DNA of 27,156 bases from contig JAPLIO010000250.1 in the NCBI GenBank assembly GCA_026389055.1, positions 1 through 27,156 on the forward strand. The letters are read 5' to 3'. Source of the DNA: Candidatus Melainabacteria bacterium (lineage in GTDB: Bacteria; Cyanobacteriota; Vampirovibrionia; Vampirovibrionales; JAJTHC01). The notes beneath the pieces are model-generated. The model saw nothing but the letters and a program-made list of their open reading frames with translations. It did no database searches and had not been told where the DNA came from. Positions 23,231-27,156 of this stretch are shown here, piece by piece (position 1 is the first letter of the stretch; each line of letters begins with the position of its first letter). Position numbers and translations under genes: made by a program.

Positions 23231-26200
23231 CCCAGTTGGTGGGGTTACCACGGGCTTTTTCGGGATAGAAACGGGCATCGGCAGTTCCATAGGGTGCAGA
23301 TAGGAAGGCTCATCAGGGCGGTCTTCCCGCAGTTGAATGCCTGTTACTTTGGAAACGCCGTTGCGTTTTTGCGTTACCCCAACGGTTCGATCTGAATTGT
23401 CAATCATCGGCTTACGGAGCGAAACCACCACAAACTGAGCGGTCTCAGATTCCCGCTGAACCATTTTGGCTAATTTTTCTACGTTAATCCCGTCTAAGTT
23501 TTGGTCAACCTCATCCAACGCATAGAAGGGGGCGGGCATGGTGCGTTGTAGCGAAAACACGAATGCCAGCGAAGTGAGCGATTTTTCTCCGCCACTCATG
23601 GCTTCAATGCGTTGCGTTTTTTTACCTCGGGGCGAAGCTTCAATGCTTAAACCACCCGCTAATGGGTCGGTTGGGTTGGTTAAAATCAACTGCCCATGCC
23701 CATCGGAAAGTTCCGCGTAAATTTCTTTAAACTGCTTATTGACGCTATCAAACGCCTTCATAAAATACTGACGCTTCAGCTCTTCATAGCTATGCACCTT
23801 GTTGCCGAGTGCTTCTTTTTCTGTTGCCAACGTTTCAAGCTTAGTTGCCAATTCTTGCTGGCGGGTAGAAACCTGCTCAAATTCCGTGATAGCCAACATA
23901 TTAACGGGCTCAAGAGCCGTCATTTTCTTTTGAACGTTGGCAATTTGCTGGTTGAGTGCTTCCAAGCTGGGGAAAGCGGCATCCGCCAAGCGGGCTTCTA
24001 AATCTTCAAAAATGGTTTGAAGCTGGGCGTGTAATTGGTCTATTTGTGGCTCCAATTCCCGAATTTGGGCTTGAATGGCTATCAGCTGTTGTTCGGCTTC
24101 TTGCACGGCTCGTTCGGCATTATGGCGTTGTTTTTCATGGTCAATTAACAAGGCTTGTAGGCGTTCTCGTTCGGCTTGAAATTCCTTAATTTCGTCATCC
24201 ATTGAAGCCAATTCTTCGTTTAGCCCCACCAATTGATGTTCTACCGCTTCAATTTCGGCATAAAACAGGGCAATTTCTTTATCCCACACGGCTATTTGCG
24301 TGGTTTTAGTGGCGTAGGCGTCTTTCTTTTCTTGGCTACTGGTTTGACGAATTTCCAATTCCGTTTCTTTTTGTTTTAGCGTGTGCTGAATATGCCGAAA
24401 ATCCGCTTCGTAGGTTTCAAACTGAAACTTGGCTTCCTGCAACAACGCTAACGATTCCTGATACTGGCTACTGGAAGCCTGCCCTTCAAGCAATGCCATT
24501 TGGTCTTTTAGCGTGGCGATTGTTTGTTCAACCCCTTGTTCTTGCTTGCCGATAGTGGCTAGTTTCGCCGAAAGTGCCTTGGCATCTAGCGTTTGAGCCG
24601 ATGCAGCAGGAGCCGTTTGGGCTTGAGCTATTTCTTGTTCTTGTTCGTGCAATTGTTTTTCAAGCACTTCTAGCTGGGCTAAATACCGCTGATGTTGCTG
24701 TTCCACCGTGGCTAATTCCGCAGATTGTTTACCCCAATCCACTTCAATTCGGCTGAGGTGTTGTTCGATTTTTGTTTTGTCTGCTTCTAATTGAGCCACT
24801 TCACTGCGAAGATTGCTCAATTCCACATCTTGCATGGAACCCGCCGTAGTAGCCCCACCGCCAAAAACAGTTTTATTTCCGCCCCGAAATGCCTGATTCG
24901 CCCCGCCTGTCATGGCCCCCGTTTTTTCCAGAATGCTACCATCCAGCGTTACCATGCGGAATTTATTCAGCAACGGACGAGCGGATTCGACCGATTCCAC
25001 CACCAACGTATCGCCCAAGGCAAAGGCGAAAATCGTGGCGTATTCAGCGGAAAACAAAACTAGGTTGACTGCGTAATCAATCACACCCGCATAGTTGGGG
25101 GCAGCCCCACGGGGTGTAACCATGGCTTTAATTTTGTTGAGCGGTAAAAACGTGGCACGCCCTAGCCTGTTTTGCTGTAAATGCCGAATACCTGCTTGAG
25201 CGATACTATCGTCTTCCACCACGATGTTTTGAACCCGTCCGCCCAACGCCATTTCTAAGGCGGTGTGATAATCGGCATCCACTGTGGCTAGCTGGGCAAT
25301 GGTGCCGTGCACGCCTGAAAGCCCCAAGCTTAAAACGGCTTCAACAGGGCGAGAAAAGCTCATTTCTTCGTACGCCATTTTCTTGGCTTCCGTTGAAGCG
25401 ACGGCTTGTTTGGCTTTATATAGTTGTTCTTGCGTACGTTGAAAGACCGATTGTAACCGTTGCCTATCGCCTGAAAGTTGCCCGCAGGCGGCTTCTAATC
25501 GGTTTTTTTGTTCTTCTAGCTTTTCAAAATCGGTTGAAAGTTGGGTGTATCTGGCTTGCAGTTGTTCTTGTTTATAGCTTAAAGAATTGAGCTGTTGCTG
25601 CTTAGAAGCTTGGCTTTCGGTGGCTCGTTCTTGTTGGGCTTTTAGGGCTAAACTTTCCCGTTGCAGGGTGGCTAATTGGTCTTGGGCAGCTTCTAGTTTT
25701 AACCGCAATGCTTGGCGTTGCACATGAGCTTGGCTGTCGGCAGATTCCAGTAAATTCAAGGCTTCTTGGTGTTGGTCGACTGCTTTTTTTTCGTCGGTAA
25801 CCCGTTCTTTTAGTTCGGCTTCTTGTTGTTTTAGCAAATCAATTTCACTTTGATTATTCGCCATCCAGTCAGATAATTTCAGAAAATCTTGGTCAAAGCG
25901 GGCTAATTCCGCACGGGTTTCTTCTTGCCGTTGATGCAAGCCCACAATGGCATCTTGCCTTCTGCCCACTTGGGCTTTGAGGGCTTCCATTTGTTGGGCG
26001 AGGGCTAATAATTTATCTTCGCCTTGTTTTTTGATGGTTTCATTAACTTGTTTTAATTCAAGCGTGGTGGTGGCAATGACATCGCCCAGTTTAGCGAAGG
26101 TTTCTTTGGCGGATTGCCGTTGGGTTTTGGCTTTTTCCAAATTGCGTTGGCTAGCTGAAAGTTGAGCATTCAAGCCTTTTAACTTCACAATTCCAACCGA

Positions 26201-26956
26201 AGAAGCTAATTTCACTTGGGCTTCTTTTAAGCCTTGATAAGCTAACGCTTTTTCTCGTTCGCCTGAAAGTTGCTCTAATCGTCCATCAATTTCGCTTAGC
26301 AAAATATGATTGCGTTCAATCGTTTCGGAAGTGGTCGTCATTTCCCGAAGGGCTGCTTCAATTTTACGGTCAAAATCCGCCACGCCTGCCAATTCGTCGA
26401 TAATTTTTCGGCGTTCAACGGCAGACATATTCACAATGCTGGAAACATCGCCTTGCATCATCACGTTATAGCACCCAGGCGAAACGTTAAACAGGGCTAA
26501 AAATTCGTGAATCTCCGTCAGCGTGGATGGTTTGCTATTGAGATAATAAGTGGAAGTTGTGCCTGAAGGCGTTTCTTTAATTCGGCGTGCCACCCGCACC
26601 CATTCAGAGCCATCGAGGGTTTTCAGTAGTTCTAAACTATGCTGACGTTGGGCGTCGTCTTCGGAAAGGGCGGATTGTAAAACGCTATCGGGTAAATCTT
26701 GTTTTCCCTTGTTGAAGGTAATTTCTACGCTGGCTTCCCTACGTTTGGCGGATTGGTTGTTGATTAAATCCGTCAGTTTTTCCGCCCGCATGGTTCGGGA
26801 ACTAGAAAGCCCGAGGCAAAATAGCACGCTATCTACAATATTGCTTTTCCCAGACCCATTCGGGCCTGAAACCGTTGTAAAACCCCGCTTGAAGGGAATG
26901 GAGGTTTTCCCAACGAAGGATTTAAAGTTATCAATTTCAATTTGTTGAATAAACAT
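23195..26956 (-). CDS. smc: Chromosome segregation protein SMC
   Basis: 1253-residue condensin ATPase. The N-terminal head has Walker A SGPNGSGKSN (30-39), preceded by FIQQIEIDNFKSFVGKTSIP. Two long coiled-coil arms (about 170-500 and 690-1010, rich in Gln/Glu/Leu/Ala) flank a hinge at about 530-670 (GVHGTIAQLATVDADYHTAL, EMALGGRVQNIVVEDD). The C-terminal head has the ABC signature MSGGEKSLTSLAF and Walker B APFYALDEVDQNLDG. The QTVQ-like SDRTVGVTQKRNGVSKVTGI and VVSLRKPMI resemble cyanobacterial SMC proteins. A Pro-rich tail follows the head (DEPSYLHPMELPMPVSIPKK), and the last dozen residues come from the dispersed element. Operon with scpA. Confidence 0.96.
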   Translation of the reverse strand: MFIQQIEIDNFKSFVGKTSIPFKRGFTTVSGPNGSGKSNIVDSVLFCLGLSSSRTMRAEKLTDLINNQSAKRREASVEITFNKGKQDLPDSVLQSALSEDDAQRQHSLELLKTLDGSEWVRVARRIKETPSGTTSTYYLNSKPSTLTEIHEFLALFNVSPGCYNVMMQGDVSSIVNMSAVERRKIIDELAGVADFDRKIEAALREMTTTSETIERNHILLSEIDGRLEQLSGEREKALAYQGLKEAQVKLASSVGIVKLKGLNAQLSASQRNLEKAKTQRQSAKETFAKLGDVIATTTLELKQVNETIKKQGEDKLLALAQQMEALKAQVGRRQDAIVGLHQRQEETRAELARFDQDFLKLSDWMANNQSEIDLLKQQEAELKERVTDEKKAVDQHQEALNLLESADSQAHVQRQALRLKLEAAQDQLATLQRESLALKAQQERATESQASKQQQLNSLSYKQEQLQARYTQLSTDFEKLEEQKNRLEAACGQLSGDRQRLQSVFQRTQEQLYKAKQAVASTEAKKMAYEEMSFSRPVEAVLSLGLSGVHGTIAQLATVDADYHTALEMALGGRVQNIVVEDDSIAQAGIRHLQQNRLGRATFLPLNKIKAMVTPRGAAPNYAGVIDYAVNLVLFSAEYATIFAFALGDTLVVESVESARPLLNKFRMVTLDGSILEKTGAMTGGANQAFRGGNKTVFGGGATTAGSMQDVELSNLRSEVAQLEADKTKIEQHLSRIEVDWGKQSAELATVEQQHQRYLAQLEVLEKQLHEQEQEIAQAQTAPAASAQTLDAKALSAKLATIGKQEQGVEQTIATLKDQMALLEGQASSSQYQESLALLQEAKFQFETYEADFRHIQHTLKQKETELEIRQTSSQEKKDAYATKTTQIAVWDKEIALFYAEIEAVEHQLVGLNEELASMDDEIKEFQAERERLQALLIDHEKQRHNAERAVQEAEQQLIAIQAQIRELEPQIDQLHAQLQTIFEDLEARLADAAFPSLEALNQQIANVQKKMTALEPVNMLAITEFEQVSTRQQELATKLETLATEKEALGNKVHSYEELKRQYFMKAFDSVNKQFKEIYAELSDGHGQLILTNPTDPLAGGLSIEASPRGKKTQRIEAMSGGEKSLTSLAFVFSLQRTMPAPFYALDEVDQNLDGINVEKLAKMVQRESETAQFVVVSLRKPMIDNSDRTVGVTQKRNGVSKVTGIQLREDRPDEPSYLHPMELPMPVSIPKKPVVTPPTGVTEKVLVGRDS

Positions 26957-27019
26957 GGGGGAAGATGCCGACCTTGGTGGAAAAATTATGCAACATGAAG
27001 ATGATGCTACTATCTTTTT

Positions 27020-27049
27020 ATTATACAGTTAATAGGGCAAAAATTGCAA
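27020..27049 (-). promoter_or_regulatory. Promoter of smc-scpA
   Basis: Minus-strand TTGCAA (27044-27049) and a perfect TATAAT (27020-27025) are 18 bp apart, about 65 bp before the smc ATG. Confidence 0.6.
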
Positions 27050-27073
27050 CGCTTGCTATCTGTTTATTTTTTA

Positions 27074-27114
27074 CGGTTACCCTTCAATGTTTACCTAGCG
27101 TAACCGATTGTTTT
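27074..27114 (+). terminator. Hairpin with T-run upstream of smc, possible terminator
   Basis: CGGTTAC (27074-27080) and GTAACCG (27100-27106) form a perfect 7-bp stem with a 19-nt loop, followed on the plus strand by ATTGTTTTT. No plus-strand gene ends here within the window, so the function is uncertain. Confidence 0.25.
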
Positions 27115-27156
27115 TATTGCTAAAGTAACAATTTTGATACAACCCCGCACAAGTTT

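Noticed and set aside
1..27156. CRISPR arrays, rRNA and tRNA genes, transposases, phage genes
   Set aside because: I looked on both strands for regularly spaced repeats, tRNA T-arm signatures and recombinase-like proteins and found none I could support.

Overview
The window looks like chromosomal DNA of a Gram-negative, flagellated, non-photosynthetic bacterium. My best guess is a deep cyanobacterial relative of the Vampirovibrionia/Melainabacteria type. SMC carries motifs I associate with cyanobacterial SMC proteins (SGPNGSGKSN followed by LFCLGLSSS and MRAEKL near the N-terminus; ALDEVDQNLDG and VVSLRKPMI near the C-terminus). A flagellar cap protein and a FliA-like sigma factor indicate motility, many proteins have signal peptides, and no photosynthesis gene is visible. 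This placement is inference from remembered motifs, not a search result.

Left part (1-4900): a frameshifted exported Gly-zipper protein cut by the window edge; a palindromic repeat; a FliA-like sigma factor whose first codons are a perfect (ATG)6(TCT)6 tract; an 825-bp AT-rich gap with a candidate three-way-junction RNA; an exported lipocalin-like (AttH/CrtC) protein; and a HicA-HicB toxin-antitoxin pair under a perfect 11-bp-arm operator.

Middle (4901-16917): an exported protein of unknown function and ribulose-phosphate 3-epimerase, separated by a copy of a hairpin-shaped dispersed element; a DUF374 acyltransferase; an exported GH1 beta-glucosidase; then, on the minus strand, BaiN/HI0933-type flavoprotein, an MBL-fold protein with a degenerate metal site, an exported TPR/NHL protein and SecG. 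Glutamine-dependent NAD+ synthetase, two small putative DNA-binding proteins and a gamma-class carbonic anhydrase-like protein follow.

Right part (17035-27156): a disrupted COG0523 (CobW-family) GTPase gene behind a strong promoter; fliD with a possible sigma-28 promoter; an APC-family amino acid permease ending at a strong bidirectional terminator; and smc-scpA, the condensin genes, joined by the second copy of the dispersed element.

The most unusual feature is that element. Two copies (5831-5976 and 23095-23230) share a 73-bp core (70/73 identical) centred in an 88-nt loop. In each copy the loop is closed by long inverted-repeat arms that pair well within the copy but are unrelated between copies. 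One copy supplies the smc stop codon, the scpA start codon, and the sequence for the SMC C-terminus and ScpA N-terminus. The other abuts the rpe stop codon and is open throughout the N-terminal region of the downstream exported protein.
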